Under the pieces are notes generated by a model. It made no database searches. It saw only the letters and a program-made list of their open reading frames with translations, and was not told the DNA's origin. The translations under genes were made by a program, and so were the position numbers. Below, one piece after another: positions 35,461 to 43,666 of a stretch of 64,000 nt of DNA. Source of the stretch: an uncultured Flavobacteriaceae bacterium (GTDB taxonomy: Bacteria; Bacteroidota; Bacteroidia; Flavobacteriales; Flavobacteriaceae). The stretch is from contig CALFUL010000011.1 of the NCBI GenBank assembly GCA_937929935.1, positions 62,001 to 126,000 on the forward strand, written 5' to 3'. The number at the start of each line of letters is the position of its first letter. Position 1 is the first letter of the stretch.

Positions 35461-36312
35461 CTAGTCAACAATAATTTTAAACTGATGCTTTAGGCCATTA
35501 TATGCATCTAGGTCAGCTTTTATAGCGCCAACCGCCAAATCAGCACTTATTCTAATTGGTATTCTATTATCATCAGCTGAAACCCATAATGAAAGACTTT
35601 CTTTTTCTTTAAAGATACGACCAGATTGAACTATAGGTCTAAATTTATAGCATTCAACTTTACCAAATTTTGTTTTTAAAATTTCGGTTCCTAAATATTT
35701 TAATTTAAAATCAAAAACACCATCATCATCAAACAACATTTTCAAGTTTACTGCTTTACCTTCTACTAGATCTTCAGGTATGTAGTTATTTCTTAAATAA
35801 TAAAAAGCAGAAATTAAATCTTGAATACTATCTTTTAATTCAAAATCTTTTTTCTTTTTGTTCTTCTTATCATTTAAGACTGCCTTTTCTTCTTTGTAAT
35901 CAAAATTGATTTCTACGTCTTTAGTGTAGCCTCCTTCATTAATTTTTCTTACAAATTTATATGGCTTACCGTCTTCTTTACTAAAGTAACTTTCATAGGT
36001 ATCATCAACTTTAAAAAACCAACTCGCAAAACCAGTAGTTTTACCATGACCTACTACATGATATACTGATTCATCATTTAATTCGGCATTTTTAACCTGA
36101 AGTGTAGCGTAACTGGCATTAAGAGGGCCATAATGGAGCCTGAATTTTAACCATTCGCCTGGCATAAAGGCTGATTCTCCTCTAACTGTATTCTTTTTCT
36201 TGCTTTTGGTATTAATCTTAGTTGTATTTACGGCTAAGTCATTTGAATAGCTCTGTTGAGCATTTAAAGAAATTGCTATGAATATAAAGATTAGTAAAAT
36301 TAATTTCTTCAT
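35461..36312 (-). CDS. DUF3108 domain-containing exported protein
   Basis: This 283-residue exported protein has a signal peptide (ILLIFIFIAISLNAQQ) and a DUF3108 beta-sheet domain: FMPGEWLKFRLHYGPLNASYA, KVDDTYESYFSKEDGKPYKF, KFRPIVQSGRIFKEKESLSL and WVSADDNRIPIRI. DUF3108 proteins are periplasmic and of unknown function, with a fold like LolA/LPS-transport proteins in some reports. The gene is alone, 122 bases after the dioxygenase start region. Confidence 0.85.
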   Translation of the reverse strand: MKKLILLIFIFIAISLNAQQSYSNDLAVNTTKINTKSKKKNTVRGESAFMPGEWLKFRLHYGPLNASYATLQVKNAELNDESVYHVVGHGKTTGFASWFFKVDDTYESYFSKEDGKPYKFVRKINEGGYTKDVEINFDYKEEKAVLNDKKNKKKKDFELKDSIQDLISAFYYLRNNYIPEDLVEGKAVNLKMLFDDDGVFDFKLKYLGTEILKTKFGKVECYKFRPIVQSGRIFKEKESLSLWVSADDNRIPIRISADLAVGAIKADLDAYNGLKHQFKIIVD

Positions 36313-36467
36313 GGCGTTATAGATTTGTACTAAAATTACATTATATGTCGTAAAACTTAGTAAAGGTTATAATTACATTAACAATTTTTATTCCAAAGTA
36401 TTGCATGACAACCTCATGATTAAAAATGTTTTTGTACAACCAAGAAAAGAAAAATTTAGAACATGTC

Positions 36468-36573
36468 AATAAAAAAAGCCCAGTTTTAAACTGGGCTTTT
36501 CCTAAATAACCAACCAAACTTTAAAAGTTATGAAAAACATTACTTTAAAGTAGTAAGGGAACCACCCCTTACA
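36468..36573 (-). ncRNA. Candidate small RNA, ~100 nt, with promoter box and terminator
   Basis: On the minus strand a TAAATTTG box (36578-36585) is followed within seven bases by GTAAGGGGTGGTTCCCTTAC, which forms a 7-bp hairpin at the very 5' end. Two short palindromes follow (ACTTTAAAGT at 36542-36551 and one at 36517-36529), then a 10-bp terminator stem (36474-36500) with seven T. No ORF is on this strand. The plus strand carries only a 7-codon ATG ORF at 36530-36553. The tight promoter-hairpin-terminator packing suggests a dedicated small RNA. Confidence 0.55.
36474..36500. terminator. Terminator hairpin of the candidate small RNA
   Basis: AAAAGCCCAG and CTGGGCTTTT enclose a TTTTAAA loop. 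The minus strand runs on into seven T; the plus strand T-run is shorter. Confidence 0.75.
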
Positions 36574-36577
36574 CGGT

Positions 36578-36585
36578 CAAATTTA
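36578..36585 (-). promoter_or_regulatory. -7 box TAAATTTG for the candidate small RNA
   Basis: An exact TAnnTTTG match placed so that transcription would begin at the GTAAGGG hairpin. No TTG is visible at -33. Confidence 0.45.
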
Positions 36586-36747
36586 AGTCATAGTTTATCT
36601 TAGAAAGGTGTTTTAACTTACTTTAACTAAGTTCTTAACAGAATTTTATTATCTCAACCCAAAAATTAAGAAAACCTTAATAAATACTGAAAATTATAAG
36701 TTTGTTCATTAATTAAAAAGGTTCAAAAAAACTACAACATCATCTTT

Positions 36748-39015
36748 TTAAAACCAATACCCAAGACTGATAAAAAAATTATTGCTTTTTCCTTCTGGGC
36801 TCCATGCATAAAATGCTTGAACCGGACCAAGAAAAGATTCAAGACCATACCCCACAGCATATCCTGAAAAATTAGGAGTTGTAAACCAATCGCCCGTTCT
36901 AAATAAGTCATCATCAACAATGGCAACATTGGCAGCAAATAGAATATGATTCTTTCTTATAAACTCATAGTCAAATCTACTATACGCTTTAACGTAACTA
37001 TTACCTGGCAGTGCTAAAAAATCATACCCAAAGAAAGGAACAAAATTATTGATAAGATTATTACCATATCCTCCTAACGCAAAGTCAAATGAAGTTACTT
37101 GTGAGGTACCCAACTTAAAACCGCCTTCTGTTTCTAAATTCAAAGAAATATTTTTTAAAATAGGAAAAGCCATCCCCATTCGTGCCTTGGCAACTGCAAA
37201 CTGCTTAAAATTATCATTAAAATCAGATGAAAACGCATAAAAATTTACCTGTCCGTCAAAGAACAAGCCTTTTGTGGGGTAGTATCGATCATTGTATGTG
37301 TCTAATTTAAGTTGACCAAAAGCACTGTAATAATTGCTTTTTTCAAAAAACACCCTATCATTTTCAATTCTTGCACTTTGATTATTAATTTCATCGCCTT
37401 GGGCAGTAAGTGTGCGGGTACTGTACTTTAAATATTTTTGTTCAACCCCTAAGGTAATAGCAAATTCTTCTTTGAAACCCGTTTGCACATAGATTTGATT
37501 GGTAAAATCGCTAACCGCGAAATTTATGTTTCGCAATGAAACTCCTGGTGGTTGTTCAAAATTGGTAGTAATAAGCGCAAGGTCAATTTCTCTCTCAAAA
37601 TCATTAAACCTTGAGTTAACACCAAAACTCCAATAAGAACCTTTGTCAATGTAATACTGATAATTGTATCTTAAATTGTCACCTAAAACAAGGTCTAAAG
37701 AAGAAACATCATCACGTGTCAAAAGGTTTTTTCTTGTCATATTAAGTAAGGCTGCACTTTTATATAAATCATCATAATGTGCCCCTATTTTTAAAAAGGT
37801 GCGATTTGGAGTTTCTTTTAATTTTAAAAGCAAATCTTCTCCATGACCATTATTAATCATTTCATATTTAATAGTCTTAAAATTTCCAGTTGCGCTTAGA
37901 TTATTAATTCCTTGTTGAAATTTTTCAAAAGTAATTTTCTGACCTAATTCAAACCTGAGCTTACCTTTTATGTAACCACGAGAATAGTTTTCAAGGCTGT
38001 CATTTATAATTAAGTGATTAATTACCAAAGTGTCTTGAGGAGAAACAGTTTGAACTTTTTCTTTTCTTATATTTTGAAACCTAGATACTTTTTTAAGCTC
38101 ATCTAACTGTTCTTTTGCGGCAATTTCTCCTGATTCAAAAATTTCTGAATACAATTGAAAATCAATTAATGAAAATTCAGAAATATCAGGCTGAATGTAA
38201 ATATCTGTTTTCATTGATTTACTCTGCATATCATTAGCTGTTCTGTAGTTGTTGATCTGTTCTAAAATCTGCAAAGCTGAAGAAAGCTCCTCTTTAGGCA
38301 ACAATTCAACCTGAACATCAGACCCGATAATAACATCAGCCCCCATCGCTCTTACTTCATCAATTGGATAATTATTTACAATACCCCCATCAATCAAAAT
38401 AGTATCATCAATTATGGTGGGTTCAAAAAGAGACGGCAGGGCAGAACTTGCCGCAACAGCTTTTGGCAAATAGCCCTCTTTAAGAACAACTTCTTTACCG
38501 CTCTCGGCATCTGTTGCAACACATAAAAACGGAATGGGTAATTTATCAAACTCTTTCACATCTTTTACATGATATAAAAAACGCGCTAATAAATTATACA
38601 CATTTTGACCGCCAGAAAAAGCCTCAGGTGTGCTGACCTTAAATTTATCAAAAGGAAGCGTCAGTGCATAACGCTCATCATTTTCTTTCTCATAAAAAGA
38701 TTTTGAGCTTCTTGGTATGTCATCTTGAATAAGAGCAGCGAAGTCTAGATTTCTAAACAAAGAATCTAGCTGAGTAGCTGAGTAACCCGATGCATATAGT
38801 GAGGCTACAATAGCCCCCATGCTTGTACCCCCTATATAATCAACTTTAACCCCTGATTCTTCAATAACCTTTAAAACGCCTATATGAGCCATGCCTTTAG
38901 CACCACCTCCGCTTAAAACAACACCAACTTTTAGGCGTTCATTGTCATTTGATACCTGACTAATTACAGCCTGAAACAAGAAAAGAAAAAAAATAAAATT
39001 TATCTTTTTAAACAT
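36748..39015 (-). CDS. Outer-membrane patatin-like phospholipase
   Basis: This 755-residue protein combines a patatin phospholipase with a C-terminal beta-barrel. A signal peptide (FFLFLFQAVISQ) leads to the hydrolase: the oxyanion loop GVVLSGGGAKGMAHIGVLK (about residues 31-49), the nucleophile GGTSMGAIVASLYASGY (Ser about 65) and the Asp in DGGIVNNYPIDEVRAMGADV (about 210). A POTRA-like region (about 330-420) and a BamA/FhaC-type barrel ending SLGYWF follow, the layout of PlpD-type class Vd autotransporters. It lies 21 bases after uvrC, in one transcript. Confidence 0.92.
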   Translation of the reverse strand: MFKKINFIFFLFLFQAVISQVSNDNERLKVGVVLSGGGAKGMAHIGVLKVIEESGVKVDYIGGTSMGAIVASLYASGYSATQLDSLFRNLDFAALIQDDIPRSSKSFYEKENDERYALTLPFDKFKVSTPEAFSGGQNVYNLLARFLYHVKDVKEFDKLPIPFLCVATDAESGKEVVLKEGYLPKAVAASSALPSLFEPTIIDDTILIDGGIVNNYPIDEVRAMGADVIIGSDVQVELLPKEELSSALQILEQINNYRTANDMQSKSMKTDIYIQPDISEFSLIDFQLYSEIFESGEIAAKEQLDELKKVSRFQNIRKEKVQTVSPQDTLVINHLIINDSLENYSRGYIKGKLRFELGQKITFEKFQQGINNLSATGNFKTIKYEMINNGHGEDLLLKLKETPNRTFLKIGAHYDDLYKSAALLNMTRKNLLTRDDVSSLDLVLGDNLRYNYQYYIDKGSYWSFGVNSRFNDFEREIDLALITTNFEQPPGVSLRNINFAVSDFTNQIYVQTGFKEEFAITLGVEQKYLKYSTRTLTAQGDEINNQSARIENDRVFFEKSNYYSAFGQLKLDTYNDRYYPTKGLFFDGQVNFYAFSSDFNDNFKQFAVAKARMGMAFPILKNISLNLETEGGFKLGTSQVTSFDFALGGYGNNLINNFVPFFGYDFLALPGNSYVKAYSRFDYEFIRKNHILFAANVAIVDDDLFRTGDWFTTPNFSGYAVGYGLESFLGPVQAFYAWSPEGKSNNFFISLGYWF

Positions 39016-39036
39016 ATAAATTATTAGTCTAAAACA

Positions 39037-40824
39037 TCAGTGAAATGTTTCATATACTTTTTTTGCCTTTGAAAAACCAATAATTTCAGTTAGCTTTTCT
39101 AAGGAAGCCTCTTTGATTCTTTTTACTGATTTAAAGTGCTTCAATAAATCTTGCATTGTTTTTTTACCAATACCATTTATTTCTTCTAATTCAGAGGTCA
39201 ATGCCCCTTTACTCCTTTTTTGTCTGTGAAAAGTAATACCAAAACGATGCGCTTCATTTCGCAGTTGTTGAATTATTTTAAGGCTTTCAGATTTTTTATC
39301 TAAATATAAAGGAATAGGGTCTTTTGGAAAATATATTTCTTCTAAACGTTTAGCAATGCCAATTATGGCAATTTTACCTCTAAGACCTAATACATCTAAA
39401 CTTTTTAATGCTGATGACAATTGCCCCTTTCCGCCATCAATAACAATGAGTTGTGGTAAAGGCTTCTCTTCTTCTTTTAGTCTTTTATAACGTCTAAAAA
39501 CAACCTCTTCCATAGAAGCAAAATCATCAGGGCCTTCAACCGTTTTTATGTCAAATTTTCGATACTCCTTCTTTGATGGTTTGCCATCTTTAAAAACCAC
39601 ACACGCCGCTACCGGGTTGCTTCCTTGTAAATTACTATTATCAAAACATTCTATATGACGTGGCTCTTCAGAAAGTCTTAAGTCTATTTTCATTTGCGCC
39701 ATGATTCGATTCGCATGTCGGTTTGGATCAATAATTTGTATTTGCTTAAATCGGTCTTGCCTAAAAAACATAGCATTCCGTTTTGAGAGGTCTATAATTT
39801 TCTTTTTATCACCTAACTTCGGAATAGTTAGTTTAATATGTGGTTGCACAATTACTTCAAAAGGAACATAAATTTCTTTTGAATTTGATTGAAAACGCTC
39901 TCGTAATTCAACAATCGCGAGTTGCAAAAGACTTTCATCAGTTTCATCGAGCTTCTTTTTTATTTCTATAGTTTGAGAACCAATAATTGACCCGTGTGAA
40001 ATTTGTAAATAATTCACATAGGCAAAAGCCGCATCAGAGATAATTGAAAAGACATCAACATCATCAATTTTAGGATGCACTATAGTTGATTTTGACTGAT
40101 ACTTACTTAGTATGTCAACTTTCTCTTTAATCAATTGCGCCTCTTCATATTTCATTTCATCAGCCAACATTTTCATTTGATTTTTAAAATATTGAAGTGA
40201 TGATTTGAAGTTACCTTTTAAAATGTGACGTATATCATTAATCTGTTGGTCATAATTTTCAGAGGTTTGTTTTGCTACACACGGAGCCTTACAATTACCC
40301 AAATGATATTCAAGACATTCTTTATATTTTTCTGCTTTTATTTTTTCTTCGGATAAATCATAGTTACACGTTCTAAGTGGGTAAACACTCTTAATTAAAT
40401 CAAGTAAAATACGAACGGTCTTTTGATTGGTATACGGACCAAAATATTCAGAACCATCTTTTATGAATTTTCTAGTTTGAAATACTCTCGAAAAACGCTC
40501 TTTTTTAATGCAAATCCACGGATAAGATTTGTCATCTTTCAACAATACATTATACCTAGGTCTATGTTTTTTGATCAAGTTATTTTCAAGTAGTAAGGCA
40601 TCTGACTCTGTAGCCACCACTATATGGTCAATACGATGTATCTTTTTGACCAACACTCTTGTCTTACCATACTCATGCTTTTTTGTAAAATAAGAGTTTA
40701 CTCTTTTTTTAAGATTTTTTGCTTTGCCCACATATATAATCTTTTCATCAACATCATGAAAAAGATATACCCCCGGGTTTTTGGGCAAAGTACTTAATTG
40801 TATTTCAATAGATATTTGGGTCAT
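39037..40824 (-). CDS. uvrC: Excinuclease ABC subunit C
   Basis: This 595-residue dual-incision nuclease of nucleotide excision repair carries the GIY-YIG domain at the N-terminus (PGVYLFHDVDEKIIYVGKAK, about residues 15-34), a UVR motif near 200-240, the RNase H-like C-terminal nuclease (RHIECFDNSNLQGSNPVAAC, DGGKGQLSSAL) and a helix-hairpin-helix end (LEEINGIGKKTMQDLLKHF). Full length. The 361 bases upstream to the next gene hold a TAACTTTG box and the regulatory motif of the tiny peptide at 41186. Confidence 0.97.
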   Translation of the reverse strand: MTQISIEIQLSTLPKNPGVYLFHDVDEKIIYVGKAKNLKKRVNSYFTKKHEYGKTRVLVKKIHRIDHIVVATESDALLLENNLIKKHRPRYNVLLKDDKSYPWICIKKERFSRVFQTRKFIKDGSEYFGPYTNQKTVRILLDLIKSVYPLRTCNYDLSEEKIKAEKYKECLEYHLGNCKAPCVAKQTSENYDQQINDIRHILKGNFKSSLQYFKNQMKMLADEMKYEEAQLIKEKVDILSKYQSKSTIVHPKIDDVDVFSIISDAAFAYVNYLQISHGSIIGSQTIEIKKKLDETDESLLQLAIVELRERFQSNSKEIYVPFEVIVQPHIKLTIPKLGDKKKIIDLSKRNAMFFRQDRFKQIQIIDPNRHANRIMAQMKIDLRLSEEPRHIECFDNSNLQGSNPVAACVVFKDGKPSKKEYRKFDIKTVEGPDDFASMEEVVFRRYKRLKEEEKPLPQLIVIDGGKGQLSSALKSLDVLGLRGKIAIIGIAKRLEEIYFPKDPIPLYLDKKSESLKIIQQLRNEAHRFGITFHRQKRSKGALTSELEEINGIGKKTMQDLLKHFKSVKRIKEASLEKLTEIIGFSKAKKVYETFH

Positions 40825-40914
40825 TAAATTGAGAAGGAGATACTTTTTGTATTCAAGGTTAAATTACTGCGTTTTTATAAAACCAAAAGATTTTAATGCC
40901 GATTTAACGTTGTT

Positions 40915-40922
40915 CAAAGTTA
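40915..40922 (-). promoter_or_regulatory. -7 box TAACTTTG for uvrC
   Basis: An exact TAnnTTTG match on the minus strand, 90 bases before the uvrC ATG. The rest of the 40825-41101 gap is AT-rich with no credible gene. Confidence 0.4.
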
Positions 40923-41101
40923 TTTGACATATTATTTTCTTGGTTTTTTGTAAGTTAATTTTTATAAAGCAGTTAAATTGTATTTCGAGATAGAAAAAAA
41001 TGTAAAAAAAGCGTCATTTTTATAGAATTAAACAATCAATTGATTTTCAATTAATTGAGCTTAAATTAAAGAGCCATTTCTTAAAAATATCAATAGAAGT
41101 G

Positions 41102-41135
41102 TGCATTTCATCGATAAAATCATACATTTTATAGG
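41102..41135 (+). promoter_or_regulatory. TRCANTTYATCGA motif with imperfect downstream copy
   Basis: TGCATTTCATCGA (41102-41114) begins 84 bases before the tiny peptide start at 41186. An 11-of-13 match, TACATTTTATAGG (41123-41135), follows exactly 21 bases downstream. This is the third site of the set at 4790 and 5124. Confidence 0.5.
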
Positions 41136-41185
41136 ATTTGATTCAAAATTTTGTATATATTGTTCCTCCTAAAATACCTCAAAGA

Positions 41186-41272
41186 ATGGATACATATATT
41201 ATAACTTTAGCCACTTACTTGATCCTAATGCTTTTCTGTAAAGTATATTACAGTATCAGTATGAAAGAATAA
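41186..41272 (+). CDS. Tiny single-span membrane peptide, 28 aa (family member 3)
   Basis: This 28-residue ORF, MDTYIITLATYLILMLFCK followed by VYYSISMKE, is one hydrophobic helix with Tyr at positions 4 and 11 and a short polar tail. Its layout matches the peptides at 4906 and 5231, 36 kb away, as does its upstream motif at -84. The folate cyclo-ligase gene starts 43 bases downstream on the same strand and may be cotranscribed. No described family is recognised. Confidence rests on the three-way pattern. Confidence 0.5.
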   Translation: MDTYIITLATYLILMLFCKVYYSISMKE

Positions 41273-41315
41273 GATTTCTGCCTCTTTATCTTATCGTAAT
41301 TAGTTAACAATAGAT

Positions 41316-41891
41316 ATGTTGAAAAATGACTTACGAATAAAATATAAGGAGCTTAGAGATACTATATCTCCGCAAAAACGTTTGCACCTTAGCTTAACAA
41401 TAGCCAACAAACTTCTAGAACTACCTGTTTGGCATTCTGAATATTACCATATTTTTCTGCCCATTGTCAATAAAAAAGAAGTTGACACCTCTTTTATACT
41501 TTCAATTTTACAAGGCAAAGACAAAAATATTTTACTACCAAAAGTAGATGGCAAAAACACATTAAAGCATTTTTTGTTGACTGACAACACCAAATTAGCT
41601 GCTAATAAATGGGGTATCCCTGAGCCCATAGATGGTATTGAAATAGATGTGACTAAAATAGAAGTTGTTTTTGTGCCTCTTTTAGCTTTTGATAAAAAAG
41701 GAAATAGAGTAGGCTACGGCAAAGGGTTCTATGATACTTTTCTTTCTAGCTGCAAAGAATCAGTACTCAAAATAGGCTTGTCTTTTTTTGAAGCTGAAGA
41801 CAACATCAAAGATATTATACCTGAAGATATTTCGTTAGATTACTGTGTAACGCCAGATAAAACTTATTCGTTTACTAGGCCTAATTCTTGA
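41316..41891 (+). CDS. 5-formyltetrahydrofolate cyclo-ligase family protein
   Basis: This 191-residue enzyme of the methenyl-THF synthetase family recycles 5-formyl-THF to 5,10-methenyl-THF with ATP. Family motifs are FLPIVNKKEVDTSFI (about residues 47-61), KWGIPEPIDGIEIDVTKIE, and VPLLAFDKKGNRVGYGKGFY (about 122-141) with the GYGKGFYD nucleotide-binding loop. It overlaps the convergent lspA gene by 28 bases at the 3' ends. Start ATG at 41316-41318. Confidence 0.92.
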   Translation: MLKNDLRIKYKELRDTISPQKRLHLSLTIANKLLELPVWHSEYYHIFLPIVNKKEVDTSFILSILQGKDKNILLPKVDGKNTLKHFLLTDNTKLAANKWGIPEPIDGIEIDVTKIEVVFVPLLAFDKKGNRVGYGKGFYDTFLSSCKESVLKIGLSFFEAEDNIKDIIPEDISLDYCVTPDKTYSFTRPNS

Positions 41892-42544
41892 TTTTCTAAT
41901 ACTTCTGCTTCATTTGAAGCTTCTTCTTTTTTAGAAAATGCTTTTTTATTAAAGAACAATAAAATACCCACTCCCGTACTTATAGCCGTATCGGCAACAT
42001 TAAATACAGGGTCAAAAAAACTGAGATCTTTACCGCCAAAATAAGGCACCCATTCAGGCCAAGTTGTATCAATTAGCGGAAAATAAAGCATGTCAACTAC
42101 TTTGCCATGAAACAATGAACCATAAGGGTCATCAGAAAAAAGCGTAGCCACTTGACCACTACTATGATCAAACAAAACCCCATAAAAAACAGAATCAATA
42201 ATATTACCCAAAGCGCCTGCAAATATTAAAGAGACTGCAATAATTAAAGTGTTTGATGATTTTTGGCGAATTGTATCATATAACCAATACGCAATACCCG
42301 TTACAGCAATTAATCTAAAAACAGTCAAGATCAGTTTACTTGTAGATTCTGAAATGGGCAAAAAATCACTCAGCTTAGCACCCCAAGCAGCACCAGGATT
42401 CTCTATAAATAAAATCTTAAACCAATCAAAAACCTCTACAGCGCCACTAATGCCTAATACAAAATGCGTTTTGATGTATATTTTGCTAATTTGATCAATC
42501 AGCAATATGGCCACTATTAGTAGTATAGACTTTTTTACGTTCAT
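41864..42544 (-). CDS. lspA: Lipoprotein signal peptidase (signal peptidase II)
   Basis: This 226-residue aspartic membrane protease cleaves lipoprotein signal peptides after lipidation, and is required for the many lipoproteins here. DQISKIYIK (about residue 16), ENPGAAWG, GALGNIIDSVFYG with the first catalytic Asp, and FNVADTAIS with the second Asp are present. The start is the ATG at 42542-42544, directly before MNVKKSILLIVAILL; an in-frame ATG 11 codons earlier (42577) would add a non-hydrophobic extension. It has a longer, charged C-terminal tail than usual and shares its last 28 bases with the convergent cyclo-ligase gene. Confidence 0.95.
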   Translation of the reverse strand: MNVKKSILLIVAILLIDQISKIYIKTHFVLGISGAVEVFDWFKILFIENPGAAWGAKLSDFLPISESTSKLILTVFRLIAVTGIAYWLYDTIRQKSSNTLIIAVSLIFAGALGNIIDSVFYGVLFDHSSGQVATLFSDDPYGSLFHGKVVDMLYFPLIDTTWPEWVPYFGGKDLSFFDPVFNVADTAISTGVGILLFFNKKAFSKKEEASNEAEVLENQELGLVNE

Positions 42545-42578
42545 TTTTAAATCAATAGATGTGGCAAAAATAGACATA

Positions 42579-43202
42579 TTATTCGACTCTTTTTAACACT
42601 ATATTGCCTGTAACAGTGCTTAAAATATAATGGTTACTTCCTGTTTGAAATGAATCGCCTTTTACGCTGCCAAATTTGCTTTTAGCCTCTACCGCTGCAT
42701 CAATAGCATTCAAAGTTATGTTTCCGCTTTGGGTTTGAATTGTAGCTTTTTCAGACATAGTATTCAGTTCGCACCAGCCATCATTAAGGGTAATATTTAA
42801 TTCATCATAAACGCCATGAACATGTAAATTGCAATCGTTACCATAAAGCTGCACTTTACTGTTTTTAGGTAATAGAATACGTAAGGCAATTGAAACTACT
42901 TTATGAGCACTTAATTTGTCATTTGGGTTTATAAAATCATGGTTAAACCCAGCATCAACATTAATGGTTCTACCATTTTTTTGAACGCTTACTTGTAAAT
43001 CATTTTGATATTCGCCTTCTATTTTTGCCGTTACATTCATTTCATCAGCATCATGCGTGTCTAAATAAATTTCAAAACAATTACTTGCATCAATTGAAAT
43101 CAATGAAATTGACTGACTAACAATAGATTTTTTAACTACTTTTTGTGCCTGTGATTGATGAACCATTAGCATCACCACAATGGCGCCCAAAAAATTCTTC
43201 AA
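42579..43202 (-). CDS. DUF4097-like exported beta-helix protein
   Basis: This 207-residue exported protein has repeated short beta-strands (VQLYGNDCNLHVHG, ELNTMSEKATIQTQSGNI, IDAAVEAKSKFGSVKG, TVTGNIVLKRVE), as in DUF4097/GIN-domain adhesin-like proteins of unknown function. The open frame extends to 43304, but that part overlaps the TraR gene and contains its terminator hairpin. The TTG at 43200-43202 gives a clean signal peptide (KNFLGAIVVMLMVHQSQAQ) just after the terminator and is chosen. lspA follows 34 bases later. Confidence 0.75.
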   Translation of the reverse strand: MKNFLGAIVVMLMVHQSQAQKVVKKSIVSQSISLISIDASNCFEIYLDTHDADEMNVTAKIEGEYQNDLQVSVQKNGRTINVDAGFNHDFINPNDKLSAHKVVSIALRILLPKNSKVQLYGNDCNLHVHGVYDELNITLNDGWCELNTMSEKATIQTQSGNITLNAIDAAVEAKSKFGSVKGDSFQTGSNHYILSTVTGNIVLKRVE

Positions 43203-43211
43203 AATTGAAGC

Positions 43212-43252
43212 TAAAAAAAAGTTCACTTGTCTAAAAAAGACCAGTGAACTTT
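43212..43252 (-). terminator. Terminator between TraR/DksA-like and DUF4097 genes
   Basis: Arms 43218-43227 and 43243-43252 (AAAGTTCACT and its complement) carry a 4-bp inner stem, followed on the minus strand by an eight-T run. It lies inside the extended DUF4097 frame, showing that the upstream start cannot be used for efficient expression. Confidence 0.75.
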
Positions 43253-43278
43253 GTATGGGTTTAGAAAAATTCAAAACG

Positions 43279-43662
43279 CTATTTCTGCATATTCTTTGCT
43301 TCAATACTTAAGGTTGCATGAGGCACTAATTTTAAGCGTTCTTTATTAATGAGCTTTCCGGTTACACGACAAACACCGTACGTTTTGTTTTCAATTCGTA
43401 ACAGGGCATTTTTCAAGTCTCTAATAAACTTTTCTTGTCGAATTGCCAGTTGGGTATTCGCCTCTTTGCTCATTGTTTTTGAACCTTCTTCAAAAGCTTT
43501 AAATGTTGGTGAAGTATCATCAGTACCGTTATTACCGTCATTCATATAAGCACTCTTCACAAGTTCTAAGTGTACTTTTGCTTTTTCAATTTTTTCTTCA
43601 ATAAGCGTTTTAAAACCTTGTAGGTCTTTATCTGAATATCTAACTTTAATGTCTTTAGCCAT
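43279..43662 (-). CDS. TraR/DksA-family protein lacking the zinc-finger cysteines
   Basis: This 127-residue Bacteroidota DksA-like protein acts on RNA polymerase in the stringent response by family. An N-terminal helical coiled coil (about residues 1-95) is followed by YGVCRVTGKLINKERLKLVP and a last HATLSIEAK segment. Only one Cys remains where most DksA proteins have four; this degenerate finger is usual in Bacteroidota. It lies four bases after the ileS stop on the same strand. Confidence 0.88.
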   Translation of the reverse strand: MAKDIKVRYSDKDLQGFKTLIEEKIEKAKVHLELVKSAYMNDGNNGTDDTSPTFKAFEEGSKTMSKEANTQLAIRQEKFIRDLKNALLRIENKTYGVCRVTGKLINKERLKLVPHATLSIEAKNMQK

Positions 43663-43666
43663 TTTA

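Noticed and set aside
36530-36553. Seven-codon plus-strand ORF MKNITLK as a leader peptide
   Set aside because: No gene follows it on the plus strand, so an attenuator role is unlikely; the minus-strand RNA explains the structure better.
39940-39960. Another TTTCATCGA match
   Set aside because: It lies inside uvrC coding sequence on the other strand, has no paired copy and no nearby tiny ORF, so it is treated as chance.
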